Shown here one piece after another: positions 12,444 through 24,951 of a stretch of DNA of 64,000 nucleotides. The stretch comes from Adiantum capillus-veneris (taxonomy: Eukaryota > Streptophyta > Polypodiopsida > Polypodiales > Pteridaceae): assembly GCA_014529385.2 (NCBI GenBank), contig CM043949.1, positions 114,519,477 through 114,583,476 of the forward strand. Reading direction: 5' to 3'. The notes under the pieces were generated by a model. The model saw only the letters and a program-made list of their open reading frames with translations, was not told the origin of the DNA and made no database searches. The translations under genes and the position numbers were made by a program. Within the stretch, counting starts at the first letter, position 1, and each line of letters opens with the position of its first letter.

Positions 12444-15400
12444 GTAATTCCGAGAGATTGATGAAAATAAGCAGATATTTAACTGAGAATATTAGTTGTT
12501 GCCTTGGAAATACAAACTCTTTGGTTAGATTTTGCAATGAAACTACTTAAACTATTAGGTGACTACTACAACAAGCATAGGCTACCGTGCTACCAATATT
12601 GATTGTAAGCAGCTTGTTAAAGTGAATTTAGCTACTACCCCTTGGTAGTTGAGAACTTTTCTACTTGAAAATACAAGTGTGAAGAGGCCAATCAGTGACC
12701 ATCAACACTTATGGAGTGATTTTATTAGCTAGGTCATGCGCCCCTAAAAATACCACTCCTATAGATACAATCAATGCTATAGATTAAGTAGGAGATCCGA
12801 TTAAGATAGAATCTTTTTCACAATTCGATCTTTGAAACAATCATATTCCCTCCATTTAAAGAAGAGAAAAATTCCTAAAATAAAAAAGAAGGTAATCATA
12901 CTAGATATTCTTTGGTTTTTGAAACAAGAGATTGCCTACCTTGAGTTTTTCTTAGTAGATTCATGTTATCACATGAAGTAGTTGCTTGATAGCAAGGCCA
13001 TGTTTTTTCATATATACAAAATCATCATCTGTAGTGTATGCACCTTGTGCATATAACCAATGATATATAGTGTTTGTTGATGCATTGAGATGCAACAAAC
13101 ACAAGCAGAGATAGAAGCCTCAATTGCTATTGAGTAGAAGGACACTACTATGGGTAACTCTTGCAACAACTTCAGCAGGAGAATCATCGATAAAAATCAT
13201 TGGAAACAAAGAAAATCTTATCAATTGTGAAGTAATCTTGTGACTCCAATGCATATGGAAATCACTTTGGAAGTGACCATTAGGTGTGCAACCTTAATAG
13301 AGTATTGTGCATCATAGCAAAAACAAAAATACTAGGTAAGTGGAAATAATCCCACCTTACATGCAACAAAAAACATAGGTTGATAAGCTCTTGGTGACCA
13401 TGATCGCCTCAATTTGGTTTAGTTGCTACTCATAAGTGCCTTGCATTATACAAAGCTTGCATTGATATAACATTGTTTGACCTTGTCATGCAGAAGATAG
13501 GAAGTTGTATCCCCATAAATCCAATACCCCTGCCTTGGTGCCTTGTGATCAATTCCAACCCAACAAACAAGACTTTGGCATGAGAAAGAATCCATGATTC
13601 CTTTCAAATCACCTCATTGTGCACATTATGCTACTTTCTAAATTAAAGGTTTTAAACAAACAAAAACTTTCAATTTTCCAACTGTGTTGCCCATTTGGTG
13701 CTAGTTATTGCAAAATCTAGAAACAAGTGCTTGGTAAAGAGTGAATGTCAATTTGGTTTGATAGTCCTTACTTGAATCCCACTTAAAACCATGGATTCTT
13801 ATATATTTAGAGTGTTCTATATGCCGTGTAAGCCCCTCGGCTTGGTTCATGTCGGCACCTTTTGAAGGACTGTTCATGTGCACCTGCAAAGTGCCCTCAA
13901 GTTTGTATGATGATAGCATATCTCAAACTTGGGAAGCCACTATTCGAGATACATAAAATTGAAGCCTTGTTTCACATGACAATTCACTCTTGAACATAAT
14001 AGCAGCTCACTAATGAATCTAGGTTGGATGGTGTTTGGGATCAAATCCTTTTGAGACTTCTTTAACCACACACATGCCATGCATGATAAAAATTGCAAAG
14101 GGAAAGATGTAATAGCAATATTGTAGTGACTTGCCTTGCTATCACTGCTAACCCCAAGTAGGAGCTTCACTCAAGCATCCAAGGTTTTGAGATAGTTTAA
14201 GGCTTCAGTCATGCCAAGAAAAGTTAAAATAATATCAACCTTGTTGAATTGTATGCCAAAGTGGAAGCATAAAAAACACCTGCAATTTAATGCATGTCAT
14301 AACTACACTATTGTACAAAAATAGTGTACGTTAAATTATTGAGTGCAAAGAGAATATGCATACAATATCTAGTGCAAACCCTTGATGATATACTACATCT
14401 TGCCTGACTACCCTTGGCTACTTGACCATACTTCTCATGTTGAGTGACCAGGACTAAGAAAGTTGATAATCATATTGATAAAAACATTTTATAATAATAA
14501 CCTTGTTGAGATAAGAAAGCACAGGTTGTTTGTTTGCAAAAAAAAAACTCAAGATCAAGTGAAAATTAAACAAGCTTGATAACTCCCAACCTAGTTAACC
14601 ATAAAGCTCTGCTACCGCCTTGGCTGGACTTTTATTTTGATATCTTTTATCATGCATAAGATAGTTCTTGGTCTTAGACCGAGCCACCATATATAGTTAC
14701 GCGCTTATGACCATTCCACTATCAACGTACTCGGAATGATGCCTTGTATGTGACGTAGTTTTGCCAATTACTTTGATCATTGGAAATTTCCAATCCCTGC
14801 TTAGCATTTAACCCTTTTCAAGCTTCAATGATGTGTCTTGGATCACCAAAAAAATCCCATTGACTTTTACTTGGAACTTTACTTCATGATCTTGATGTTG
14901 TGGACAACATGAGCCTTGTTGCACAATAACATCCATGATATTGATGTGTTGCCTGCTAGAAATGCCTTTGCAAAGGGCTTTTCTTACAAGAAGTACATGG
15001 AAATTTGAATAGAATATTCTCTTTTCTAACCCAACGAATAGAGAACCATGGGACTTTGTCTTTAGTAGAGGAGAAATCCCCAAAATAGGGTGCCCTTTTT
15101 GCCTTGCTCCCCAAGACATATGAAAAAGAGGTCAATGCATGAAATTGTAGTGCATAGGTGACATAGAGGGGAATAAACAAACTTGTAGTAGGCCCTTAGG
15201 ACCCTTTTGGATTGCACTCAAGGAGAGAAAAATGATCCCCCTACTAGCACGAATCTGTCTAGTACCACTCTCATGCTATCTAGGGAAGGTCTCCCCACGA
15301 CACCTTCTTTCTTGCAAGGATAGTTTCCTATGTTGTTATTTCTCTCATGGTAACTACCATAGACTTGTGTGAGGAAGAGAGAGGCCATGCAAATTAGTGA
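12444..15400. other. No gene recognised; decayed repeat-like DNA
   Basis: This AT-rich stretch has no long frame with a recognisable domain on either strand. The only frames are below about 105 codons and lack family motifs. It probably holds old retroelement relics. Confidence 0.5.
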
Positions 15401-15821
15401 AAAAATAACCTCCATGATGTTAGCGGGTTGCTACAATCAGACGTCTGCAACATAGCTATCTGACACTAACATAATGTCAATACTTAGGGAAGTGACTCGG
15501 ATGGGGCATGGATACTCTTTGAGATTTTCAACCTCAAGAAGTGAGCCTAGTGAATTAAGCTATCAACACAACTAGAATACTATCACTCTCTAATTTAGGA
15601 AATATACCTATGTCCTATCTCATCGCTCTAAGTCATCATGCCATTTTATTGACCAAATAACCTCAAAATGCAATGAAACTTTAGGAGGATCCATAAGAGG
15701 CCTAGGGGCACTATCTTACAAACTTTGGAAGTCATACAACAAGGCTCATAATGGGGGCCTTACAAATGTGCATTTTTACCACAAAAAATTACAAGGGGTA
15801 AATGAAGCTCCATACTTAACA
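15400..15821 (-). repeat. Putative 3' LTR start of a copia element
   Basis: On the minus strand a purine-rich tract (CAATCTCCAAGTGGGAGATT, 15840-15821 region) is followed by TGTTAAGTATGG. The CAAGTGGGAGATTGT wording is typical of the tract just before the 3' LTR of plant Tork-type copia elements. The far end of the LTR is not resolved; 15400 is a guess. Confidence 0.5.
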
Positions 15822-15855
15822 ATCTCCCACTTGGAGATTGATCTCCAAAACAAAC

Positions 15856-16979
15856 CTATGACTGCTTTCCATCCTGGCTTCTTATCCTTGAATTCCAATT
15901 GAAGGTGAGCAAAAAATAAACTTCTCCTTGTTGACCACCTTTGTAAACATGTCTGCAGGATTCACTTGTATGCACCTTTCCTAGCTTTAGTTGTCCCTCT
16001 TCCAAAAGAGTGTGTATGAAGTGATATCTCACCTCAATGTGCTTTGTCCTTGAATGAAAGGCTAATTTCTTTGCAAGATGGATAGCACTTTGGCTATCAT
16101 TGTCCAAGACACAATTGTCTTGTTTGAATCCAATCTCTTCTAAGAATCTGTGAAGCCACAGAATTTCTTTGCTTGCCTCCGTCATTGCTACAATCGTGAA
16201 TACATAGCCAGTAGTGCTCCTTCGAGTATCTTTGTCACCTGCCATATCTGCATCAACATACCCTTGAAGAAAAATATCAGTTTCTCCAAAATACAAAGAA
16301 TTTGTTGTTGTCTCTTTCAAATACCTAAGTATCCACTTCACAACTTGCCAGTGCCGTTTACCTAGGTTGTCCATGAACCTACTTACAACTCCCACTGCAT
16401 GTGCAATGTCTGGCCTTGTGTAGACCATAGCATACATAAGAGAACCTACCACTGCAGCGTATGGAACTTTAGATATATAGGCTATCTCTTCTTGTGTCTT
16501 TGGACACATATCCTTGGTTAGTTTAAAGCAACCAGCCAAAGGTGTAGAAACTGTTTTTGCATTTTGTATTGCAAACCTTTCTAGTACCTTCTTGATGTAA
16601 TCCTCTTGAGATAGCTTTATCGTCTTCTTTGTCTTGTCCCTTGACATCTTCAAACCAAGTATCCTCTTTGAAACACCTAAATATTTCATTGAAAAACATT
16701 TAGATAACTCCTCTTTTAGGTGTTTGATGTCCTGCCTATTAGCACTTGCAATCAACATGTCATCAACATACAACATTAGGATGATGAACTTCCCATCTCC
16801 CAAATTCTTTTTCTAGACGTAGTGATCTGAGTTGCATCTTTTTAATCCATGATCCAGCATCCATCGATCAAACTTCAAGTACCATTGTCTTGATGCTTGC
16901 TTTAAACCATACAAGCTCTTCTTTAATCTGCAAATCATTTTCTCCTTACCTTTTACTTCATACCCCTTTGGTTGAGGCA
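15856..16979 (-). pseudogene. Ty1/copia reverse transcriptase C-terminus and RNase H
   Basis: Reading leftwards from 16979, the sequence opens with KKSLYGLKQASRQWYLKFD and a stop near 16816. It then has a 315-codon frame with LMLYVDDMLIA (YVDD catalytic box), KYLGVSKRILG, VGSLMYAMVYTRPDIAHAVG and DADMAGDKDTRRSTTGYVF, the copia RNase H region. It ends in RTKHIEVRYHFI, the usual last RNase H motif. The N-terminal half of pol (integrase, RT fingers) is missing at the right edge, where the CACTA element lies. It could be the other half of the copia gag/protease at 22851-24135. Confidence 0.8.
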
Positions 16980-17258
16980 TGTTTCATTCGATCAACTAAA
17001 TCTAGTGGAGGGACGAGCAACATCTATGAGCAGAGATGGATCACCTCCTTTTGATTGCAGCCTCAGTCTCCATTGCACTCGCATCATAGTGCTCATCGGC
17101 AAGGAGTGTCCCTGCTTGTGAGAACATACTTAGAGCATACGTACCTGGAGTGGACGCAACGATGATTAAACAAAATTTAAATTTCTCAAGTACACCCACG
17201 TGAATACAATATATATTATAAAATGGAGCAAAATTGTTCAAATACAATGTTTATGGCT

Positions 17259-17860
17259 TTAAGAGGTCTCTCTCTCATCCTCATATAGCTCAACATAACT
17301 CCCTACATCTATATAGATCTCTCCGTTTAGGCAGAAGTGCTCCGTTTCATTTTGTAGATCCTCTGCATGCACCCCATAGAGAGTAGCAGCTTGATGCTCG
17401 CCTGGCACCATGTTAGCGACTTTTGACTGAGCATCTTCTCCAATCTCCTCCATTGATGCCGCTGTGATTGGCACATGGTAGCCCTCATACGTCCGTGCAC
17501 TACGAGGGGCTACCTCTATGACGTACCACCAGTTTGATGCAAACTTTGTAGGATGAAATATCACTTGCCAGAGCCACATAACTTACTTGTTCACAATGCT
17601 TGGGTAGTATGAAAGTGTCTCTTAGGTCGGTCCATTTTTTAGTTGAATCCACTTCAAGGAAACCAGACACTCCTCTGCGCACAGTAGCGTTGTGACCCTC
17701 CATGTTTATCTTGAACCATTGCACGTCGAACAAGACGACAAAAAATTCTCTGTAATTGATCCTCAAAATCTCTTGAAGCATGCCAAAGTAAGTGAGTTCC
17801 GTCACCACAGGATCTACATCAGAGGACCGTCGCCGACTAGACTGTTCAAATTTTGCCATG
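17259..17860 (-). pseudogene. CACTA transposase C-terminal region, DUF4216-like
   Basis: Two overlapping frames read DVDPVVTELTYFG (the yyG-type entry of DUF4216), VVLFDVQWFKINMEG and then WWYVIEVAPRSARTYEG. This spacing (F-D-x-x-W-F ... W-W-x-V) is what plant CACTA ORFs show after the DUF4218 domain. A frameshift near 17580 divides it. Its biochemical role is unknown in the family. It is the most downstream block of the transposase gene on the minus strand. Confidence 0.6.
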
Positions 17861-18229
17861 ATTCCACAATCTTGAGTAAAACACTTTTTGTTGATTCATT
17901 CCACCCTAAAATTGTGACCTTTACACCATGCTGTTGTGTATGACTTATACTACAACCAACAAAGATTATGAGTGGCCGTTCAAACATCTAGAAATTAACT
18001 AGTCGTACATTGCAAACTTACCTTGGTCACGCAACCCCGAGAGTACTCCCACTCCTCCTTAGTCACTTCTTCACCGCACTGTTGTGCGCTTTTCAATTGG
18101 TTGTGCAACCATCTTAAGCTCATAAATGTTGGTAGGCTCTCAGACCCGCCAGATAATGCATCTGTGGTGTCGTCTTCCCCATCTCCGCTCGATCTGTGCC
18201 CTTTGTCACTCTTGCTTTGCATCCTCATA

Positions 18230-18830
18230 TTGTGAAATCCACTTTTGCATCACTAGATTGTGAAGCATGAAAAATCGATTGATTTTAGCCTCTAGATCTT
18301 CCGTCATCTTCTTCTAAACACCGAGATTGCACATGACAATCCCAGATATGCGCTCATCATCTATGGTTCTCCATAGCGTGTCCCGGGCTTTATCAAATCC
18401 ATCTAGCCACTCTCCAATGTAAACTAGGGACTTTGATATCAGCCAACCTTCTGCCATGCTACCCTCTGGACATGCCTTCTGACGCACATATCCCTTAAGT
18501 GTTTTCATGAAACGTTCTAAACAGAACATCCATCTAGAATGTATTGTGCCAGCTATTTCCACCTCATCAACTATGTGAACAAGAAGATGCACCTAAATGG
18601 TTAGCATGGTGGTAGGAAAGTGTTTCTAAGACATGCACACAACCTCCGCAGCATTTAGTTTGGTGAATGGTATGGATTCTACATTGATCTCCTTTTGTGA
18701 GATCCATTGCACCAACTTTGCAAGTTTGTAGATTGTGTTACGGATGTCAAGAGACAAACATCCCTCAATGGCCACGGTAAAATAAACTGCAAACACGTCT
18801 AGCAATGATATTAAAGTCCACACACAATTT
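18230..18830 (-). pseudogene. CACTA DUF4218-like block
   Basis: The minus strand reads MHLLVHIVDEVEIAGTIHSRWM, then FCLERFMKTLKGYV and KACPEGSMAEGWL, matching the DUF4218 signature of an HLxxH helix, an RWM, an ERFxxxLK and an EGSxAE. An upstream fragment (18626-18823) reads YKLAKLVQWISQKEINVE, also typical. Stops separate the pieces. Confidence 0.65.
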
Positions 18831-18929
18831 TGTTACACAATTCCCACTATGATATATTTCACTTCAAACATACCTAACACATTTTTATGACAGTCGTGTG
18901 ACTTCAAACCGGTAATCTTTCCTTCTTTA

Positions 18930-20344
18930 GTGAAACACGTTCAGAGCGAGTGCATTACGCCAGTGGGGGTCCGCACAAATCGAATGGTCTCTTTTACTCT
19001 GTGTTCTTGGGCTCCTGTGAAAATCCATGGCACTTTAGGGAGTTTTATCGATCCATCAGATGCTGTCTGCGGCCATTATTGCTCCATACGATCCACATTT
19101 CTAAGGTCAACCCTGGCTCCCAAAGTATCTTTCTTACTGGTCAGATGGTCCCATAGAATACTACCCACATTCTTGAATTGCATTGGATCGATCAAGTGAT
19201 TGATAATGAGTTGGGGCCAATATGGTAACTTGTACCATAGAGAGAGTCTCTTCATCCCCGGGGACAAACCGTCATCACACATCTCCTTCTGCTCTAACCA
19301 TGCTTGTGCAGACATCCTCCGTGGCTCTCTTCCCAAAAAGCCATCACGTAACACATGATTCTCTGGAAGGTACGCTTGATGACCTTCGTAGATTTTCTTC
19401 TTCAATGAGGGTGCCCGACGTGCATTCAGTCTAGGTCCACATGTGACACATGCTCTGTATCGGCTTGTTTGAAGCCCTGCATGTGTACACATGACAATAG
19501 ATAAGCTTTAGAAAAACCATGATTTATAGTGTTTGAGTTTGAGTGTAAATCACCTGAGCATTCTGTTAGTCTAGGATAGTCATGCATGGTCCACATTAGA
19601 ATGCCTTTGATCAAAGCATTCCGTTGACCTGTGTGTCGGCTCATATCCACCACTTCTATGCCAATCCACAATTATTGTATCTCTTCCAGTAGTGGACAAA
19701 GATACAGATCCATATTCTTCACTTTATACCACCCTGGCACAATCAAGCTTAGCCACAGGTGCCCCTTCTGGTAGTCAACCATGGGGGAATGTTGTAATGA
19801 CAACGGGACATACACTATAATATGTTGATCTTTGAACAAATGGATTTACGCCATCCATAGCCAGGCCTACGTGCAAATTTCGAGCTTCCTTGGAAAAATC
19901 CGGCCACGTTTCGTCTATAAGTTTCCAGGCTGCACAATTTGCAAGAATCCGTAGCACACCATCCGAAGATTTATTCTCCTCATGCCATGATGCTAGGGCA
20001 AACATGGACTTACATTCGAAGAAATGCTTGATGCAAAGAAGCAGAGGAAAATGTCACAAAACCTTTTGTGGAATTTTTCTTCCATGGAGATCTACTCAAT
20101 ATCTCTCGGAATCACATTTTGGACACTTCTCCATGTCTATGTATTCCTCTCTGAAAAGAATGCAGTTGTTAGGACAAGCGTGAATTGAATTGTAATCCAT
20201 CTCCAAGTTTTGTAAGATCTTTCTTGCTTCCTCTCTGGAATGTGGCATCACATTATCAGCTGGCAGTATGTGCTCTTTGAGCAATCTACACAGCGAAAAA
20301 ATTGCGATACACTTGTGTAAGTACTCTATCAGATCATTATACAT
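18930..20344 (-). pseudogene. CACTA tnp2-type transposase core
   Basis: Fragments on the minus strand, in gene order: NDLIEYLHKCIAIFSLC and CPNNCILFREEY...CPKCDSERY (zinc-finger-like cysteines, 20096-20344); AAWKLIDETWPDFSKEARNL then GLAMDGVNPF (19775-20005); MWTMHDYPRLTECSG (19426-19671); SLWYKLPYWPQL and HLIDPMQFKNV (19076-19492). These are the tnp2 (Transposase_21) landmarks. The pieces lie in different frames, with possible introns and clear disruptions. The protein would cut the CACTA termini. Confidence 0.7.
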
Positions 20345-20381
20345 CTAGAGTTTTTTATTAAAGTAAACACATTGTAATAGA

Positions 20382-20909
20382 TCACCTAAAAAGCGTTGTG
20401 ACGCTAGTGTCACTCCATCCAAACTTTGCCTGCATGTTGAGAAGAACCAAGAGCGCCTTCAATCTAGACACACGTGCTCCATCATACAATGGCATATCGG
20501 CTTCACTTTTCATATCATCATAGATAAGCCTTTCTGAATCCATGATCCTCTCGATCATTTCATCGATCTTGGGCTCAAACATTGCCTCATTGGGAATGTG
20601 GTTTGCATGATCATCCTCCGAGCTGCCAGAGGCTACATCACGTATGCTGCTTGACCAAAGCGCCTACAAACATGTCTATTGGGTTGTAAGATTGCTGCAT
20701 GTTGGCCAGCGTCAAGAGTCCGACGAGTTATAATTGGCAACAACTTGATCTATAATAGATGGATTGAATTCGCCAAATTTGCGAATGTGCTGCAAAGAAA
20801 CACGTCTTGTGCATCGCACAACATGCTTGCATGGATTACAAGGACATAAGATCCTTGTTGAGAGATAGGTGTTTTGGTTGGACGGCCCCACATCCTCGTC
20901 ACTACTCAT
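20382..20909 (-). pseudogene. CACTA transposase-associated N-terminal domain
   Basis: The frame at 20712-20909 starts MSSDEDVGPSNQN and then CPCNPCKHVVRC, followed by VSLQHIRKFGEF. This cysteine-rich block with a following helix resembles the transposase-associated domain at the start of plant CACTA proteins. The 20382-20582 frame (MIERIMDSERLIYDDM, then YDGARVSRLKALLVLLNMQ) is the linker to tnp2. An intron or frameshift lies between them. Confidence 0.6.
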
Positions 20910-20972
20910 AATGAAGGTAAAAACCTTATAACGTGGACATAAATGTAATCTTCTATTGGCGTCCTCCGTCTT

Positions 20973-20975
<3 letters not shown>

Positions 20976-21025
<50 letters not shown>
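20976..21025 (+). repeat. (CT)n microsatellite
   Basis: About 50 bp of CT repeats upstream of the CACTA transposase gene. Confidence 0.9.
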
Positions 21026-21027
<2 letters not shown>

Positions 21028-21609
21028 TTCACACTATAAACTACTTCACATTCTCTAGTCATGTCCAATCCCCACACACCTCAGTCTATAGGTGCATGGA
21101 GATCAGAACCACCGGGTTATAATCTCGTCTTTATTGGTCAATGCCTATATTTGTGGGTACGAGAAATCTACACACCCATGTCTACATGATAGTGCATGTA
21201 GTGGACAAAACCCCTTTGCCTCTTCTCTAGCTGTAGAATTTCATAGCATTTTAACATCTCTTCACAGTAGATCTTTGTTTGAGGGATTACTTAGCACATT
21301 ACATGTTGGACTCCAATCTGAGTATCATGCCGTTGAAAGCTTTCCAACTTAAGGTCGCATCTGTAGAGAGGAAGAGAGGGATCACCGTTTGTCTAACTCT
21401 AATTTTTTTTACCGTAATCTTGAAGGTAGACTCTAATATGAAAACTCAATCCAAAATCTAATCTTAAATCTAACCTAATTGAACATGTGGTGATCCGCGG
21501 CTAATTGAATATGGTTAGTGTGTGAGTTAATAGGTGTCAGATTCTAATGGGAATATATATATTGTTGTGTAACTAGTGTTTTCTCTTTGGGCAAAGCGCG
21601 CCTTCATTG

Positions 21610-21990
21610 ACATGCACTAAAATCTAACCTAAATCTAATCTAATCTTAAATCAAACATAAATCTAGATTTGATCTAATCTTAAATCTAACATAAACCTAA
21701 ATGTAATCTAACTTAAATCTAGTTAATCTTAAATCTTGTCTTAATTTTAAATCTAAATCTAATCTAATCTTAAACTCAACATAAACCTAAATCTAATCCA
21801 ATCTTAAATCCTAAACCTAAATGTAATCTAACTTAAATCTAACATAGCTAGCTAATCTTTAATACTGTCCTAATTTTAAATCAAACCTAGTCTTAATCTA
21901 ACGTAAATCTAAATCTGGCATAATCTTAAACTCAACATAAACATAAATCTAAATATAATCTAACCTGATCTAATTTGAATCTTAACCTAA
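21610..21990 (+). repeat. Degenerate tandem array of TCTAAA/AACCTAAAT-like units
   Basis: About 380 bp are built from short units such as ATCTAATCT, TAAATCTAAC and ATAAACCTAAAT. The wording is reminiscent of a degenerate telomere-type heptamer but is not a clean CCCTAAA array. It lies in the subterminal part of the CACTA element. Confidence 0.65.
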
Positions 21991-22160
21991 TCTCTCTCTC
22001 TCTTTGTTTTCTTCCCTTACCTCTCTCTTTCGTCTTCTCCCCCCCTCTCTCTCTTTGGTTTTTTATTCTCTCTTTTTCTCCCTCTTTCTCTTTCTCTTTG
22101 TTTTCTCCTCTCTCTCTCTCTTGTTTTTTTTATATGTTTCTCTCTCTCATTCTCTCTTTA

Positions 22161-22164
<4 letters not shown>

Positions 22165-22254
<90 letters not shown>

Positions 22255-22341
22255 TATATCTTTTCCTCTCTCAATGTGTGTGTGTGTATGCATTCTTTGT
22301 TTATGCATGTCTGTGTGTATGTGTTTTTTGTTTATGCATGT

Positions 22342-22376
<35 letters not shown>

Positions 22377-22387
22377 CTTTCAAAGAC

Positions 22388-22479
<92 letters not shown>

Positions 22480-22556
22480 GAGAGAGAGAAAGAGGGGAAG
22501 GGAACATGAGAGGGAGAGGAGAGGGAAGGAGCATACCTGGCTCTCCTTCCTCTCCT

Positions 22557-22590
<34 letters not shown>
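22165..22590 (+). repeat. Compound microsatellite block (AT)n, (CT)n, (GT)n, (GA)n, (GT)n
   Basis: Consecutive tracts are (AT)n at about 22165-22260, (CT)n at 22342-22374, (GT)n at 22390-22432, (GA)n at 22433-22468, and (GT)n at about 22560-22590. The long frames here on both strands are artefacts of the repeats. Confidence 0.9.
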
Positions 22591-22840
22591 GGGAAGAAAG
22601 AGAGAGAGAGAGGGAGAGTGCGGGTTACCTCTTTGCTTGAGCGTCGAAAACTTAGATCTGAGAGCTAAGTTTTTGGGCTCTCTCGGTTTATTTTTTACCC
22701 CTGTCGACGTCGCTATGAGCGTTTCTATGGGCATCGCTATGTAACAAATAAAATAGCGACGCCCATAGCAACATTGATAGCAATGCCGTAGATTTTCACT
22801 TTTGAACGTCGCACTGCGAGCGTCGCTAATGTGAAGTACC

Positions 22841-22850
22841 TCTTGTAGTG
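22841..22850 (-). repeat. CACTA terminal inverted repeat, right end
   Basis: CACTACAAGA on the minus strand, continuing as GGTACTTCACA. This places the element boundary at 22850, next to copia coding sequence. Confidence 0.7.
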
Positions 22851-24135
22851 ATATGGCATTTGGTATGATCAAATCCAACAAACAGACCAAGGTCAACAAG
22901 TCTAGCAATTGAAATAAGATTACATTGAAGATCTGCAACATGTAGAACCCCTCGCAAAACGCAAGTGGAAGAAGATAAACTACCAAGATATAAATCTCCA
23001 ACACCTTTTACTTGACAAGTCGTATCATCAGCAAGATAAACAACACACTGAAAAGGTGGTGGGATGATAGTTATGTAACCACTTTGATTGATATGTAGCA
23101 CCAGAGTCAATCATAAAAAGTGAACCATCACGTACATGAAGTATTCTATTTGGAGGAACCAAACATAAAATATAGCTTGTTTCTAGCACAATGCTATTAT
23201 GATGTTCAATAGCATATGCTCTATTGTGATCTGTGTGAAATCAACGCTTAAAGCACATGTAAGTGGGATGATTAGATTGTCCATAATAACCACAACAAGA
23301 AGAAGAATCTCTAGATAGCGTATTTGTTTAGTGGTAATATTGTAATCTTCACTCGTTATTCATCATATTGATGTACCCAACAATCATCTTCACTATGGTC
23401 ATTTCTATTGCAGTAAGAACAATGCTTGTTAGGAAATTTGAGACAAGAGAAATTTTTATTGTGATGACCACCTCTATGGTTTTCTTGCTGAATTGGACGC
23501 TTTCAAATATAAAAAGCACGTTCCAATTGTTGTGACTCAGCCTTCTCTTGCGAAATCATAGTTGCATCATGACCAATATTACATCGTTCTTGATGTTGAG
23601 AGTATTCAATTAAACATATGTAGGTTTGATCAAAATACATACCTTTCTTGTTAGAAAGAATTGTAACAATGTTATCATAGGAAGAGTCCTTCATCGTATG
23701 AAGGAGAAGTGTAATCAAATGTTTTTGTGGAGCAGGATCACTGGTAGCACTAAGTTGATTAATAAGATATTTGAAAGAATCAATATGTCCCATCATAGCA
23801 GTACCAACTTCATATTGTATATTGGAAAGAAAACCTCTTAGGTAAACTATTTTTGTAATAGATTTTTTTTGAAAGTTTGTAATAAGGTACTTTCATACAT
23901 TGTGGAAAGCAGGAAGTAATTCATGCACATCAAGCAAAAGAGAATTGGTAAGAGAAGAAAGAATGTATCGACAAGCTGCTTTATCACGCCATTGCCAATC
24001 CATATATGTAAGATGCAAGTCTTCAAATATAGGTCCTTCAGATAAGAATGTTGTCATGATCCAGATCAATCGGCTAAGATGGACATACATAATTTCCAAT
24101 AACAACGTCAGAGACTTCATTGACTTCAAGAATTA
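22851..24135 (-). pseudogene. Ty1/copia gag and protease/pre-integrase fragment
   Basis: Reading leftwards from about 24130, fragments show a gag-like region (WRDKAACRYILSSLT), then the UBN2-type gag (YLINQLSATSD, then LITLLLHTMKDSSYDNIV) at 23503-23796, and then VLHVADLQCNLISIARLVDLG at 22826-23110. That last one is the copia segment just before the integrase. It stops exactly at the CACTA terminus. Several stops and frame changes lie between the parts. The order gag, protease, pre-integrase on the minus strand agrees with the copia RT fragment at 15856-16979. Confidence 0.7.
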
Positions 24136-24387
24136 ACAACATCTTTGCTTTCCAACCAGGAAATCATTGGCCTTGAAAAGGAGGAACATAAATGTTGCCC
24201 ACCAGAAGGAAAACCATTGACGAGAATAGTCATAGCCATATCCGGTTGTAGGAAGATGTATAAGATAAGATCGCAAAATTTGCCTAGCATATACGATGAA
24301 GGCTGCTATGAGAACAAAAATTATAGTCGTACTTTGTCAATAATAAACCAAAGAAGGATGTTATGATATACATGTGGTAGTGATGTG

Positions 24388-24586
24388 TGTGAACACACTA
24401 GGACCGCCGGGGCATTTTTTCCCTCTTTAGGAGGTTTTTTCCCCGTGCATTGTATATACGCCCATCACTCTAGGGCTATCAATTTTCTTGCATTGCACAC
24501 TAAGTAACACACTCTCAGTTGTGTGTATTGAGATTCCTTCATCTCCTCCAAGATGTGTGCATTTCTCTGCAACCCTAATTCCAACA
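24388..24586 (+). repeat. Putative 5' LTR of a copia element
   Basis: The stretch starts TGATGTGTGTGAACACAC and ends CCAACA just before a primer-like site. It includes a polypyrimidine-rich leader. The left boundary is uncertain. Confidence 0.4.
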
Positions 24587-24587
24587 A

Positions 24588-24600
24588 TTGGTACCAAAGC
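24588..24600 (+). promoter_or_regulatory. Putative primer binding site, initiator-Met-like
   Basis: TTGGTACCAAAGC follows the CA end by one base and is close to TGGTATCAGAGC, the usual plant initiator-Met primer site. Confidence 0.55.
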
Positions 24601-24951
24601 AGGTTACGTCCTCCCGAGCTTAGTCGCCAGCAGCTCCAACACCACACGCCTGCTCACTTTCTCCGATTTTAGTGAGGTTTGGCAAGCATTCGTAGGTTGA
24701 TAAATTTTTTGAGATTGCTCGTAGAGCTCAGTCACTCAGATTTCTGATTCGAGCTCATTTCGGCCTCCGTTTCCACTACAGTCAGGCCTGCACAGGCAAT
24801 TTCATCATTTTGTGCAAAATTTTTATCAATGTCAAATACTGCATAACAAGTCCCTTACAGTCTACTGCGGGTTGTTCTATATAGCACGTGTTGGTCTCAC
24901 TCAGTTTCTCCTCATTTCGGGCAGTTTTCACATCAAGCGCATACATTTTCC

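Larger units (their letters stand above)
17041..22850 (-). mobile_element. CACTA (En/Spm) DNA transposon
   Basis: On the minus strand the coding order is Transpos_assoc-like, tnp2 transposase, DUF4218, DUF4216, which is the standard plant CACTA set. The right terminus ends in TCTTGTAGTG at 22841-22850, the reverse complement of the diagnostic CACTACAAGA. Subterminal repeats of AGCGACG/CGTCGCTA type lie at 22710-22830. I could not find the matching left CACTA end, so the left side is truncated or overwritten near 16980-17040. Confidence 0.75.

Noticed and set aside
12562-12590. Left CACTA terminus (ACTACTACAACAAG)
   Set aside because: The sequence does not match CACTACAAGAGG, and copia RT sequence lies between this point and the CACTA coding region.
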